Below are positions 48,601 to 51,614 of a stretch of 64,000 nucleotides of DNA, piece after piece. This DNA is from Branchiostoma floridae (taxonomy: Eukaryota; Chordata; Leptocardii; Amphioxiformes; Branchiostomatidae). Every line of letters begins with the position of its first letter. Position 1 is the first letter of the stretch. Position numbers and translations under genes: made by a program. Under the pieces are notes generated by a model. It was given only the letters and a program-made list of their open reading frames with translations, made no database searches and was not told the origin of the DNA. The DNA is taken from positions 24,404,591 through 24,468,590 of the forward strand of contig NC_049987.1 in assembly GCF_000003815.2 (NCBI RefSeq), written 5' to 3'.

Positions 48601-49550
48601 GACATAGAATGTACGATTTTATTTTGTGAGCCAACCCGGCTTTGTTGATGCAATTGGCAATGCCAAATGTTGTAATTGATACCTGTTCTACATCTTTAAG
48701 GATTTTTATAACAATACGGAAAATAATAATTATATTTTTCATGTTATCTAATAACATGACCTATGGTCACTCTTGAGCTTAGTAAACTGAACCATACCTA
48801 GCGTAAATATGACAATGCACATGCCCTTTGTTTTTGTTTGAACCTTTGTTTATTCATGAAAGGCCGCTTTTCAGTTCGGTCATGAGGGAAGAGGCAAGGG
48901 TCAGACAACGAATATAACAGAGATACATTTTAAAGTCGTAGTGAGTTTTATAAGCCTATATGCACAATTTTACCATCCTCCTAACGCCCGGTCCCCAACG
49001 GCATTACCTTATGGGGCCCTGCTATCTCATGCCATATCAGTGGTTATTATGATTGTCGCCACAAACAAGCTGTCAACCAATCAGAGAATAGGCCTTTCTT
49101 GGGCTTGTTGTTGTCGCAAGCTGTCTCGCAAAGGCCACTGGGAAGCTATCAGCCAATTATGTTACGTATTACATGGCTCCATCCTCCTACGCCCGATCCC
49201 CAACGGCTGACTGCCCATATAAGGGCAAGCTCATTAATATTTATAAGTAGGGCGCTCCCTAACTGGTCTGATTTCACAAGAAAGCAGAGGTAATACAAGT
49301 CGTTTTGACACGACTGTGGTCCCTCTGCGTAGGAGAATGAATTTTACATACATTGTACAAAACAAATAATGCCGTATTCCCTCCAGCACTTGGCGTGTTC
49401 GAAGACTTTCTGAAGACGTTCCTCAGCCTCGGTCTGGCCGCCGTCATCGGCATCATCGTGGCCGTGGTGGTGGTGCTCATCATCATCATCATCGTCTGCT
49501 GCATCTGCTGTTGCAAGCTATGCAAGAAGTCGGACAACACCGCCGTCTAG
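6499..49550 (+). CDS. CUB and LDLa domain type I membrane protein (six exons)
   Basis: Joined exons are 6499-6622, 40533-40708, 41797-41907, 42498-42630, 46162-46296 and 49387-49550, with phases 1, 0, 0, 1, 1. All have GT-AG borders and the frame stays open for 280 codons. The N-terminus has a hydrophobic signal peptide (about residues 14-32). Exons 2-4 form one CUB domain with the usual four cysteines (NMC, VYC, KDC, AVC). Exon 5 encodes a single LDL-receptor class A module with six cysteines and the calcium-site motif CADMSDE. Exon 6 encodes a juxtamembrane segment, a very hydrophobic transmembrane helix (about residues 238-260), a cluster of six cysteines (likely palmitoylation sites) and the C-terminus DNTAV, a class I PDZ-ligand pattern. 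The order resembles NETO-type receptors but with one CUB instead of two, so orthology is not claimed. A role as a cell-surface ligand or auxiliary receptor is inference. Confidence 0.88.
6930..7445. repeat. Tandem repeat, about 184 bp x 3
   Basis: Three copies of a unit containing GGAGGCAGTGGGCTCATTTA, TAGCTACATAACCTACACC and CACTCATAGCATTTATTGG. Equivalent points are at about 7003, 7188 and 7370. It lies 300 bp inside intron 1 and does not include the exon 1 donor. Confidence 0.85.
8015..8350. mobile_element. Two copies of a GCGATCGCCGTC MITE family
   Basis: Each copy has a TTTGTGTGTTTTGTTG...TCAGTCATAC interior followed by a GGTCACAGCGCGATCGCCGT end and a TAGTAGAA border. Related ends are at 23520-23575, 31960-32015, 34350-34400 and 50965-51005. 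The 22-bp minisatellite at 51150 is built from similar GGTCGCA words. The superfamily is unknown. Confidence 0.5.
8661..9366. repeat. 45-bp minisatellite, about 16 copies
   Basis: The unit is CTCGGGCTCATTCCGCATGC followed by AAACATGTTCATCCGCCTGT and TCTAA. Because 45 is a multiple of three, it stays open in several frames on both strands and yields repetitive 250-330 codon frames that are not genes. The first six copies alternate TTCATCC and TTCCTCC, a 90-bp dimeric pattern. Confidence 0.97.
9418..9826. mobile_element. hAT-like MITE, CAGGGCTCGAAATAC termini, copy 1
   Basis: The left end CAGGGCTCGAAATAC matches the right end GTATTTCGAGGAGCCCTG apart from a 3-base insertion. The interior is rich in TTTACCTGCAC and GTGCAGGTA words. 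A second copy with the same ends and interior is at 58627-58975. No exact 8-bp target duplication is visible. Confidence 0.7.
9850..11170. repeat. Degenerate tandem repeat, about 186 bp x 7
   Basis: Units share AAAATTCCATCTACCGCTCA, TTTCTGCTAAACCGAGCTGC and GTAGATACAGCGCTCAA. The CAGCGCTCA point recurs near 10005, 10199, 10387, 10570, 10756 and 10942, with a weaker seventh at 11125. Divergence rises towards the right end. Confidence 0.9.
11196..11422. mobile_element. MITE with CCCTGTCACAT termini, copy 1
   Basis: Inverted ends CCCTGTCACAT and ATGTGACAGGG. A near-identical copy lies at 43806-44033. In both copies a block TAACTTTATTGCACAACAAT sits in the middle and is preceded by an ATAATAA run. 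Confidence 0.75.
11649..12040. mobile_element. Nested fold-back element
   Basis: The outer arms are GTTATCCATTTGAAGAAAT (about 11654) and its complement ATTTCTTCAAATGGATAAC (about 12011). An inner element at 11757-11991 has ends GGTGAATATCTCACTGCAC and GTGCAGTGAGATACCACC. The inner element belongs to the same family as 46639-46878. Confidence 0.6.
12500..12920. repeat. Degenerate direct repeat, about 175 bp
   Basis: Two to three weak copies share GACTCAACATGACCTCA / GGCTCAACATGGCCTCA, TACAAAAGACTGTGTGTC and a TTCAACCTTC block. It has no coding significance that I can see. Confidence 0.45.
13328..13441. repeat. Inverted repeat hairpin
   Basis: TCGGAATGAGCCGGAATG at 13328 is the near-complement of CATTCCGACTCATTCTG at 13425, probably the ends of a small MITE. 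Confidence 0.5.
13674..14077 (-). pseudogene. Penelope-like element fragment: GIY-YIG endonuclease C-terminus
   Basis: Read on the minus strand from about 14077, this encodes the C-terminal part of a GIY-YIG endonuclease with ETERSLKTRFLEHKR, then FFARGIKEAIYIRALRPSLN and RDGGRHRLPATYNPLL. Those blocks are typical of the C-terminus of Penelope-like retroelements. The reverse-transcriptase part is absent, so the copy is 5'-truncated. The frame ends near 13790 and is followed by about 115 bp of 3' tail. It forms a head-to-head inverted repeat with the plus-strand copy to its right. Confidence 0.8.
14078..14360 (+). pseudogene. Penelope-like element fragment, inverted second copy
   Basis: Nearly identical (about 99%) to the reverse complement of 13674-13958. 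It begins within the LDKVDILDTEP segment and runs through the same GIKEAIYIR and NRDGGRHRLP motifs and the same 3' tail. The arms are 283-285 bp with a 119-bp spacer that is present only once. Such inverted 5'-truncated pairs are a known insertion form of Penelope-like elements. Confidence 0.8.
14420..14545 (+). mobile_element. Retroelement 3' tail with hammerhead-like core
   Basis: The segment GAGCAGCGACACCTGTCCTG through CCTGAAGAAGGTGACAGACG and TTAACGAAG matches 42370-42475 over about 110 bp. The CTGAAGA...GAA arrangement is the motif discussed under findings. Confidence 0.5.
14661..14697. repeat. (GTTT)n microsatellite
   Basis: About nine perfect GTTT units. Confidence 0.95.
15172..15390. 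mobile_element. SINE fragment plus CTAAGTCACATTT MITE
   Basis: A B-box-like TTTCAATCC and the GGAAGGGACGTT block (as at 2181-2300) run to about 15230. The sequence then switches to a MITE with ends CCTAAGTCACATTTCC and GAAAATGTGACACTAG, of the family seen at 34406-34615 and 36121-36300. Confidence 0.5.
16024..16066 (+). mobile_element. tRNA-like SINE head
   Basis: ATGGCCGAGTGGGAAGAGTG resembles a tRNA A box and is followed 34 bases later by CGGTCCCCGACC, a weak B box. The cloverleaf is incomplete, so it is a SINE head or tRNA relic and not a functional tRNA. Confidence 0.35.
16300..16462. repeat. (GGTC)n and (TTGC)n microsatellites
   Basis: GGTC/GGTT tetranucleotides run from 16300 to about 16405 and TTGC units from about 16428 to 16455. 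They create a repetitive open frame that is not a gene. Confidence 0.95.
17226..17344 (+). mobile_element. Retroelement 3' tail with hammerhead-like core
   Basis: GCTGAAGAAGAGTGATGGAT, then GTCACTCGAAAC, then ACATCCAGTTGTAT and the terminal GCCTGGATGTCTAACCTTC. The stem GAGTGA/TCACTC is perfect. The same terminal word is found at 27560 (inverted) and 51955. Confidence 0.55.
18727..18980. mobile_element. MITE with perfect 34-bp TIRs and 9-bp target duplication
   Basis: The ends AGCACGTCACCGGAACGTAC and GTACGTTCCGGTGACGTGCT continue as perfect inverted repeats for about 34 bp. The flanks are the exact direct repeat TCAGAAGTC (18718-18726 and 18981-18989). A 9-bp duplication points to a Mutator-like superfamily. 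There is no coding capacity. Confidence 0.88.
19134..19343. mobile_element. MITE with TAGCCTCC termini and 9-bp target duplication
   Basis: The ends TAGCCTCCTTCACCGGCCTC and GAGGCCGATGAAGGAGGCTA are inverted repeats (one mismatch) extending to TCTGGGA. The flanks carry the exact 9-bp direct repeat GGTTTCATC (19125-19133, 19344-19352). The interior contains a C-run followed by an A-run at 19287-19308. Confidence 0.88.
19625..20197 (+). mobile_element. tRNA-derived SINE with tandemly repeated 3' part
   Basis: The A-box-like TAGTCCAGTGGTTAGCGG at 19641 is followed by GGGACGTTAAAGTAAGACG and a body with GATACTGTACATAGCG and GGAAGACTAGCTCTTC. The body is repeated at 19925-20090 and again from 20105. 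The third copy is cut by the LINE at 20198 and resumes at 22531. Confidence 0.65.
20192..22225 (+). pseudogene. LINE reverse transcriptase frame with one nonsense codon
   Basis: A single frame of 678 codons is interrupted only by TAG at 21248-21250. Recognisable reverse-transcriptase blocks, in order: NYRPVSILSSISKILERVV, QSGFRKLHSCETAL, FCDLSRAFDTLNHDIL (first catalytic Asp), CGVPQGSILGPLLF, YADDTIVYF (catalytic YADD) and FKYLGVVIDKALLWNDH. It ends with the typical C-terminal FSGAALWNSLPAHLR block. The first two codons come from the host SINE. Only one break means a recent insertion, but the missing endonuclease makes it dead on arrival. Confidence 0.9.
20198..22530 (+). mobile_element. 5'-truncated non-LTR retrotransposon (LINE)
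   Basis: A CR1/L2/jockey-type LINE inserted into a SINE array; sequence of the array's third unit is found on both sides. It starts in the linker between endonuclease and reverse transcriptase (the endonuclease is missing), carries the whole reverse transcriptase and C-terminal region, and ends in an (AAAC)n tail at 22511-22530. Compared with the intact array unit, about five target bases (CTGTA) are absent at the junction and no target duplication is evident. Confidence 0.85.
22531..22600 (+). mobile_element. Remainder of the SINE unit split by the LINE
   Basis: GATACTGTACATAGCATCTG and CCTCTCTGTCAGGATC continue the SINE body interrupted at 20197; compare 19811 and 19997. Confidence 0.65.
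22937..23262. mobile_element. MITE with TAGCCTGGAATCC termini, about 75-bp TIRs
   Basis: TAGCCTGGAATCCAGCCGTA at the left pairs with the right arm ending TGGATTCCAGGCTA. Pairing continues through TTGGTCGCTC and CTTCCTGCCAATACG. The flanks TGTGTGTGA (22928-22936 and 23263-23271) form a 9-bp direct repeat, though it overlaps a short GT run. Confidence 0.78.
23420..23578. mobile_element. Fragment of the GCGATCGCCGTC MITE family
   Basis: CGGTCATACCTTTACATTTT and the end TTCGCAGTGCCATTGATGTC, then TAGTGGAATGGGGGCC, match the family described at 8015-8350. Confidence 0.45.
23905..24290. repeat. Direct repeat, about 186 bp x 2
   Basis: Two copies share CTTATTTCATCATATGT, a CTGACTTTTGCCAAA block and CGTTGGTACATACGGGA. 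Confidence 0.7.
24360..24892. repeat. 25-bp minisatellite, about 21 copies
   Basis: The unit is ACCCACACACACTAGCTACC plus CGGGG, with C/T variants in TAGCYACC. It contains SmaI/XmaI-like CCCGGG in nearly every unit. It passes directly into the 138-bp repeat to its right, which begins inside the same TAGCTACC word. Confidence 0.96.
24893..25690. repeat. 138-bp tandem repeat, six copies
   Basis: Units share GTAGAAGACTGTGAGATGTT, TTTGTATCTTTATATCTTCT and GTCGGTGGGTCTCTTCTAGC. Copies start near 24890, 25027, 25165, 25303, 25440 and 25578; the last is the most diverged. Confidence 0.94.
27310..27381 (-). mobile_element. Penelope-like 3' tail abutting an assembly gap
   Basis: Inverse orientation of the tail: GGTTAGACATCCAGGTAATA, then ACTCAAGCAACTGGATATGG. 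It is near-identical to 27550-27620 on the other side of the gap. Confidence 0.55.
27382..27481. other. Assembly gap (100 N)
   Basis: Exactly 100 N, the conventional size for a gap of unknown length. The same 80-bp sequence flanks it on both sides. Confidence 0.99.
27545..27894. mobile_element. Inverted Penelope-like tails with hammerhead-like core
   Basis: The left part (27545-27640) is the tail in inverse orientation. The right part (about 27697-27894) is forward, with CACTGACGAAGGAAAGTGGA, then TTCTTTCCGAAACGTCTGAC, then CCATATCCAGTTGCTTGAGT. The arms (GCAACTGGATATGGTTTTGA) could pair to bring the motif parts together. A 191-bp copy of the right part is inserted at 43112. Confidence 0.65.
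28500..29480. repeat. Diverged duplication, two copies about 690 bp apart
   Basis: CACAGGGCCAGCACCTGCAG near 28518 matches CACAGGGCCGTCACCTGCAG near 29229. GTAGTTGGTTCATTTTTCAT near 28711 matches a TAATTGGTTCGTTTTTCATA block near 29419. No gene is recognised. Confidence 0.5.
30082..30200 (+). pseudogene. 5S rRNA-like sequence (5S-derived SINE head or pseudogene)
   Basis: The 119-bp length matches 5S rRNA. GATCTCGGAAGTTAAGCAAC contains the conserved internal promoter A block. CTTGGATGGATGACCACC matches the intermediate element/C-block region, and TGCTGTAGCC the 3' end. The 5' third and several stem positions are diverged, so a functional 5S gene is unlikely. The following 70 bp carry a GGGACGTAAAACGGGGTTCC block like the tRNA-SINEs here, which favours a 5S-derived SINE (SINE3 type). 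Confidence 0.72.
30548..30708. mobile_element. Fold-back Penelope-like tail
   Basis: The left arm CTCAAGCAAACGGATGGATT through AAACGGTCAGACGTTTC pairs with the right arm GTCTGACTGTTTTCAAAATC through CTGCTTGAATAAT. The spacer contains TAGCATCCACTATC. Confidence 0.55.
30930..31165. repeat. Direct repeat, about 127 bp x 2
   Basis: Both copies contain CATCACAA(C/G)CTAATAA and GATTGCCCGAGCTCTTTTAG-like blocks. Confidence 0.6.
31310..31700. repeat. Degenerate 18-20 bp tandem repeat
   Basis: Around twenty imperfect copies of CATATCTTCGTACTGTA. Frames of Thr/Tyr/His/Ser codons run through it but carry no domain. Confidence 0.85.
31825..32030. mobile_element. GCGATCGCCGTC-family MITE relative
   Basis: TTTGTGCGTTTTGTTGCCGA and GGTCGCAACGAGGTCGTAGC, then TAGTAGAATGAGG, follow the order of the copies at 8015-8350. 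Confidence 0.45.
32172..33405. repeat. 69-bp minisatellite, about 18 copies
   Basis: The unit contains CTTGTAGTAACGGATAAAAC, GTTATAGATGGCGGTGCCTG and TCCCTGGTGCTGAACATGGC. Variants (GTTACGG versus GTAACGG, CCTGGTG versus CCTAGTG) are clustered, suggesting local block duplication. Confidence 0.96.
34406..34615. mobile_element. MITE with CTTAGGTCACATTTTC termini
   Basis: The left end CTTAGGTCACATTTTCAAAC pairs with the right end GTTTGAAAATGTAACCTAAG, followed inward by CGGGCCCCGACCGGG / CCCGGTCGGGCCCCGG. The interior contains only AT-rich sequence. Relatives are at 15232, 36121 and 36580. Confidence 0.75.
35904..36822. repeat. Tandem duplication, two copies of about 460 bp
   Basis: Copies start with TTCTATTTCAGGTTCAATCG at 35908 and 36367 and are about 97% identical by eye. 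Each contains a Penelope-like tail (TGACGAAAGATAGTGGATGC) and a CTAGATCACATTTCCAAACC MITE. Both elements were therefore already present before the duplication. Confidence 0.85.
37506..37720 (-). mobile_element. tRNA-derived SINE, minus strand
   Basis: Read on the minus strand: TTTAACTGGTACCAGCCTCA (A-box region), then GGTTCAATCCTGGGAAGGG (B box), GGGCATCTCGGTTGGGGCTG and TCTTTCGGAAGGGG, ending near CACGTTAAAGGGAAAGG. This is the most complete copy of the family in the window. Confidence 0.7.
37955..38015 (+). mobile_element. Short retroelement tail with hammerhead-like core
   Basis: CACTGAAGAAGCTGTACATA followed by GCGAAACTAG and a GGCTGAATAAAAGTTC end. The CTGAAGA and CGAAAC blocks are present around a weak GCTGTACATAGC stem. 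Confidence 0.4.
38232..38826. repeat. Tandem repeat, about 197 bp x 3
   Basis: Units share GTCGTCTTGAAGCTAAGACT, ACACCGCTTGGGGTGATTCT, CACTCTTCATTCATCTTTGT and CTTAACATATCGAGTACC. Equivalent points are near 38242, 38441 and 38636. Confidence 0.92.
40030..40060 (+). pseudogene. Partial copy of the 5' end of CUB exon 2 with its acceptor
   Basis: The 31 bases 40030-40060 are identical to the first 31 bases of exon 2 (40533-40563). They are preceded by TTTTTTCAG, a plausible acceptor. After ACAAGACGAT the sequence diverges and no donor follows. A third, weaker acceptor copy (CTCTTTTTTCTTCAGTGTCC) is at 40327-40346. Confidence 0.9.
40208..40396. mobile_element. MITE with GTGTGTTACGCCGAA termini
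   Basis: GTGTGTTACGCCGAATTGCG at 40208 pairs with the right arm ending CTTCGGCGTAACACAC. The arms are about 49 bp and include CGGTTATACCG. It lies between the acceptor copies of exon 2. The following AAGCGGCGCGGCAGCAGCTG is shared with 30869-30892. Confidence 0.65.
40533..40708 (+). CDS. CUB-LDLa gene, exon 2 (CUB N-terminal half)
   Basis: Acceptor TTCTCTTCAG; the exon completes the split codon of exon 1. It encodes SIKNMCNKTIDASDSQYITW through RYPGRLFYVQYIQ with the first two CUB cysteines. The donor is CAG|GTGAGT at 40709, phase 0. Confidence 0.88.
40709..41140. repeat. Donor-anchored tandem repeats of the end of exon 2
   Basis: Two scales are seen. A 23-bp unit, TATATACAGGTGAGTAACAC plus TAG, is repeated about seven times at 40760-40922 and contains the last nine exon bases plus the donor. 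A longer unit copies the last 45-60 exon bases with an intact donor at 40727-40778, 40947-41015 and 41070-41137. The 40947 copy encodes the same peptide (NVYCTLTLRYPGRLFYVQYI) with only synonymous differences. Confidence 0.93.
41190..41796. repeat. Acceptor-proximal repeats upstream of exon 3
   Basis: Four diverged copies of a block with CCCCTAGCAACCCAAACTGG, ACTGCAGGAGGCTAATTTGT and TGGAAACTTTAGAAGAGG. The last copy runs straight into the true acceptor TTCCGTGTAG at 41796, and copy 2 keeps a TGTGTTTTCAG pseudo-acceptor near 41485. Confidence 0.85.
41797..41907 (+). CDS. CUB-LDLa gene, exon 3 (CUB C-terminal part)
   Basis: 37 codons with CPDYVRLYDGNS (a CUB core strand) and AVCDY, the third and fourth CUB cysteines. 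Acceptor GTGTAG, donor TAT|GTAAGG, phase 0 on both sides. Confidence 0.88.
42365..42475 (+). mobile_element. Retroelement 3' tail in intron 3
   Basis: Same family as 14420-14545: GAGCAGCGACACCTGTACTG, TACAATGTGAATCAGTCAGA and CTGAGGAATGTGACAGACGG. It ends 22 bp before the exon 4 acceptor. Confidence 0.55.
42498..42630 (+). CDS. CUB-LDLa gene, exon 4 (end of CUB)
   Basis: 44 codons plus one base, including VISRTNAVTIEFSSDNRTTS and GVQLLYSTFYRPTN, the last strands of the CUB fold. Acceptor CTAACAG, donor ACA|GTAAGT at 42631, phase 1. Confidence 0.85.
42631..43585. repeat. Donor-anchored tandem repeat of the end of exon 4
   Basis: About seven copies of a 110-120 bp unit spanning the end of exon 4 (CTACATTCTATAGGCC, ACCAACGAAAACA) and its donor (GTAAGT). 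Pseudo-donors lie near 42751, 42860, 42977, 43095 (mutated to GCAAGT), 43408, 43524 and 43575. A 191-bp retroelement tail interrupts the array at 43112. Confidence 0.93.
43112..43302 (+). mobile_element. Truncated Penelope-like tail with 8-bp target duplication
   Basis: GTCTTCAGTCTGAATTGTCT to CTATTTTTGGCGT, flanked by the exact direct repeat TTCTCATT (43104-43111 and 43303-43310). The uninterrupted target is preserved in the neighbouring repeat copy at about 42750-42780. It is nearly identical to the right part of 27697-27892 and carries the hammerhead-like core at 43220-43250. Confidence 0.85.
43806..44033. mobile_element. MITE with CCCCTGTCACATT termini, copy 2
   Basis: Perfect inverted ends CCCCTGTCACATT and AATGTGACAGGGG. 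The interior matches the 11196-11422 copy throughout. TA flanks both ends. Confidence 0.82.
44446..44545. other. Assembly gap (100 N)
   Basis: Exactly 100 N inside intron 4 of the CUB-LDLa gene; the missing length is unknown. Confidence 0.99.
44888..45465 (+). mobile_element. Internally deleted mariner element
   Basis: TIRs of about 35 bp (CGAGGGGCGTTCAATAAGTA at the left; TACTTATTGA-type complement ending CGCCCCTCG at the right) are flanked by TA at 44886-44887 and 45466-45467. At 578 bp it is less than half the usual 1.3-kb mariner length. It keeps the start and the extreme end of the transposase. Confidence 0.9.
45068..45379 (+). pseudogene. Mariner transposase remnant (N-terminal helix-turn-helix)
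   Basis: The frame from 45068 encodes VECRAVIRFLYLKGSTPKKT and YDLVKRWHPEFKHGRKSV, then APRPGRSS, the N-terminal DNA-binding domain of mariner (HTH_48 type). At about 45290-45306 an internal deletion joins it to the C-terminus in another frame, where VQSCIKRWEKCITLGGSYEE runs to a TAA at 45390. The catalytic D,D,D domain is entirely lost. Confidence 0.88.
45476..45655 (-). mobile_element. tRNA-derived SINE, minus strand
   Basis: On the minus strand: GTGTTAGTGCTGTTGAC (A-box side), GGGTTCGAGTACC (B box) and a CGGGACGTTCTTTCGGATG block. Head and body order match the other tRNA-SINEs here. Confidence 0.5.
45670..45830. mobile_element. Fragment of the GCGATCGCCGTC MITE family
   Basis: GCGAACGCTCAGCGAACAAA and TTTGTGTGTTTTACTGTCC, then AGTGGACAGGGGGCC, follow the family pattern. 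The right end runs into the repeated exon 5 region. Confidence 0.4.
45859..45920 (+). pseudogene. Decayed copy A of the LDLa exon 5' half
   Basis: About 45 bases match the start of exon 5 (CSGKDFQCDSGDC). The acceptor is mutated: CTG replaces CAG. The sequence after TGCATCTTGGCTGACC is intronic. Spacing to copy B is 155 bp. Confidence 0.9.
46014..46075 (+). pseudogene. Copy B of the LDLa exon 5' half with intact acceptor
   Basis: Preceded by TTTTCCCCAG and encoding CSGSDFQCDSGDC in frame with exon 4, then diverging and reaching a stop at about 46121. Spacing to the true exon is 148 bp. If spliced in, it would truncate the protein before the membrane anchor. Confidence 0.9.
46162..46296 (+). 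CDS. CUB-LDLa gene, exon 5 (LDLa module)
   Basis: Encodes TCSGTDFQCDSGDCISASLI then CDFQVHCADMSDESS and SNC: six cysteines and the acidic calcium-binding cluster. Acceptor CCCCCCCCAG, donor ATAG|GTAATT, phase 1 at both ends, which is the usual phase for an exon-encoded LDLa module. Confidence 0.9.
46590..46632 (+). mobile_element. Retroelement 3' tail (TTCA)n
   Basis: GGTAAATAAATGTACAATAA, then AAGGTC and (TTCA)n, comparable to 2117-2141. Confidence 0.4.
46639..46878. mobile_element. MITE with GTGCACTCTCACTGCAC-type termini
   Basis: The left end GCGCACTCTCATCGCACTTG pairs with the right end CAAGTGCAGTGAGAGTGCAC. The interior contains TCTAAGTCATACTTTTACGT, as in the element at 11757-11991. 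A single arm of the family is at 15429-15475. Confidence 0.75.
46950..47015. repeat. (TCTG)n microsatellite
   Basis: Imperfect TCTG units. The next 150 bp contain ACCAAATTTCATGACAATCC, a widespread repeat word, with no gene. Confidence 0.85.
47650..47800. repeat. (GTTC)-rich degenerate microsatellite
   Basis: Degenerate GTTCGTTCGTTT units. Frames rich in Val/Arg/Ser/Phe through it are not genes. Confidence 0.7.
47820..49386 (+). other. Rest of intron 5, mostly unassigned
   Basis: No gene is recognised. A weak pair of similar blocks (CATCCTCCTAACGCCCGGTC near 48972 and CATCCTCCTACGCCCGATCC near 49182) is separated by 210 bp. Confidence 0.45.
49387..49550 (+). CDS. CUB-LDLa gene, exon 6 (transmembrane helix and C-terminus)
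   Basis: Encodes LGVFEDFLKTFLSLGLAAVI, a Val/Ile-rich membrane helix, then VCCICCCKLCKK and the C-terminus SDNTAV with TAG at 49548. Acceptor CCCTCCAG. The cytoplasmic tail is only about 15 residues. Confidence 0.9.
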
Positions 49551-49648
49551 GGGCGCCCCCTGGCGTTCCCGAGACAGCACTGCCGTCTAGAGGCGACCTC
49601 TGGCGGCACCAGACAACACTGCCGTCTAAGGGCGACCTCTGACGTCAT
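49533..49648. repeat. 40-bp repeat spanning the stop codon, three copies
   Basis: GACAACACCGCCGTCTAG plus 22 bases, then GACAGCACTGCCGTCTAG plus 21 bases, then GACAACACTGCCGTCTAA. The first copy is the real C-terminus; the others lie in the 3' UTR, and each keeps a stop at the same position. Confidence 0.92.
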
Positions 49649-49917
49649 AGGCGATGGAACAGGACACCGCAATGATCTCTGTGCACGAAAATCGGAAAAC
49701 AAAACAATAGGCTTCCTCACGGTTTGCAAAGGTTTGTGGGTAAGGTCAGAGGTTAAAGCCCCCTTACAGTTCCCGAGGATTGACAGTAGAGTCAAAGGTT
49801 ACATCCTTTAAACATGATCCACGTGTTTCCAGAAAAACACGTCTGAACAAAGAACTGCTGACAAGTTAGGGGCCTTAGCCTTTGAACTTTGCGGATGTGC
49901 ACTTGGAACTGTAAACT

Positions 49918-50018
49918 ACTTTAAATGCAGAAACTTTCGCGGTGGTTTAATGTTCGTGGTTTTCGCGGTGGTCGCTTCACCGCGAAATTAAAACCCCGCA
50001 AACTTAAATGCATTTACG
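49918..50018. mobile_element. MITE, TACTGTAAATGCA family, short copy
   Basis: AAATGCAGAAACTTTCGCGG to AACTTAAATGCATTTACGG with a central TTTCGCGGTGG/CCGCGAAA palindrome. It is a half-length relative of 2865-3083. Confidence 0.6.
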
Positions 50019-51149
50019 GATGTGTACTTGGAGCTGTAAACTACTAGTATCTCATTCATACCCATATTCCAATAGGTAGTCTGGGCTACTCGCACTCTAG
50101 GTTAACGTCGCTGGAAATATCTTTAACCTCGACCTTAACCTTGACCCTCTCGTTTTAAACTCAACAAAAACATGCACAGAGATCATGACACGTGTCAGTT
50201 TCCACGTCATGGTAGTTTGCATCTTGCAGGTATTCGTGTTGGTGTGGAATTTCGATGGAATATGGTGCTGTACACTTCCAGGACTAAAGATGTCTTTTCT
50301 CCGGCCTACCATCGCTTCCAGGAAGCCCCAAACATCTACATTAACGACAGAGTGAATGATGTTAAACATTTTCTTTACGTAGTCAGTCAATGTCGTCTTC
50401 ATCCTTAAAGTATATCATGATAACGTGTGTAACAAAATCTCGCGACATTTAGCTGCAATGCGAAATAGAACCAGTTAACGTTATTATTTACACCCAGAAA
50501 AAGGTGACACTGAAATGTAATGCGAATTCTGTAAATAGCAAAATGATAGCATTTGATTCACATTTAGATCATGACAAAGTCAATACGTTACATTTAATAT
50601 CGGCAGCAAGTGTAATTAGAAACTTAAACATCCGAGCATACTAGAGAAAAAGTGGTCGCATTCGCATGACAGCCAAATTTTTCACCTAACTACCCAGCAT
50701 CAACACGATGGAGGTGGCAAAAGACATCTTTGGTCCTGCTTTAGATTATGAATATGAAACGGCAGTGCATGCTTCAAAAAGTGTTTTAAAGCAAAGTATC
50801 TATTGACTGTCTATAAAGCTCGTAATAAGAAAAGAGTGTTTGGGACTGTTTTCTACATTTTTTCTGTACTTGACTACGTACTAGTGCTGGGCAGGGCACG
50901 AGAATACATGTATGAATGTGATGGACAATTTTGTACGTATCTCGCTATGGCGTAACTTTGACCCCCTTTCCAATAGGCTGCGATCGCTGAGCGACCGTAA
51001 AGAGACCATGATTGGATCTGGGTAATCCTTGATTTTATAATTCGAATATGATACAACATATAAAGTTATGATTAATAAGGAAAAAATACACAAATCGTAC
51101 CCAAAATTAGTTCTTTATGAAATTCTTGAGCGATCGGTGAAATCTTTGG

Positions 51150-51482
51150 TCGCATAGCGGTCGTAGAGAGGTCGCACAACTGTCGCAGCGAGGTCGCACT
51201 ACGGTCGTAGCGAGGTAGCACAACGGTCGCAGCGTGGTCGCACAACGGTTGTGGTGAGGCCGCACAACGGTCGTAGCGAGGTAGCACAACGGTCGCAGCG
51301 TGGTCGCACAACGGTTGTGGTGAGGCCGCACAACGGTCGTAGCGAGGTTGCACAACGGTCGTAGTGAGGTCGCACAACGGTCGTAGTGAGGTCGCACAAC
51401 GGTCGTAATGAGGTCGCACAACGGTCGTAGTGAGGTCGCACAACGGTCGTAGCTAGGTCGCACAACGGTCGTAGCGAGGACG
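51150..51482. repeat. 22-bp minisatellite, about 15 copies
   Basis: The unit is AGGTCGCACAACGGTCGTAG plus TG, with a 66-bp higher-order block near 51205-51335. It produces Thr/Arg/Cys-rich open frames on the minus strand that are not genes. Confidence 0.95.
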
Positions 51483-51614
51483 CAGTCTTCAATGGGAAGG
51501 GGGTGTTATCGATATTCGGTGCTGTTGTCGAATAATGAAGGCGGCTTTCGGTGCGAGGGCGGCCTGAGTTTGACGTGGTGGTGAACAAGTAGGAGATTTC
51601 GCGAGGTAACAGTC

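Noticed and set aside
51072-51588. Thr/Arg/Cys-rich minus-strand frames resembling a repeat protein
   Set aside because: Pure translation of the 22-bp minisatellite in three frames; no conserved residues beyond the DNA repeat.
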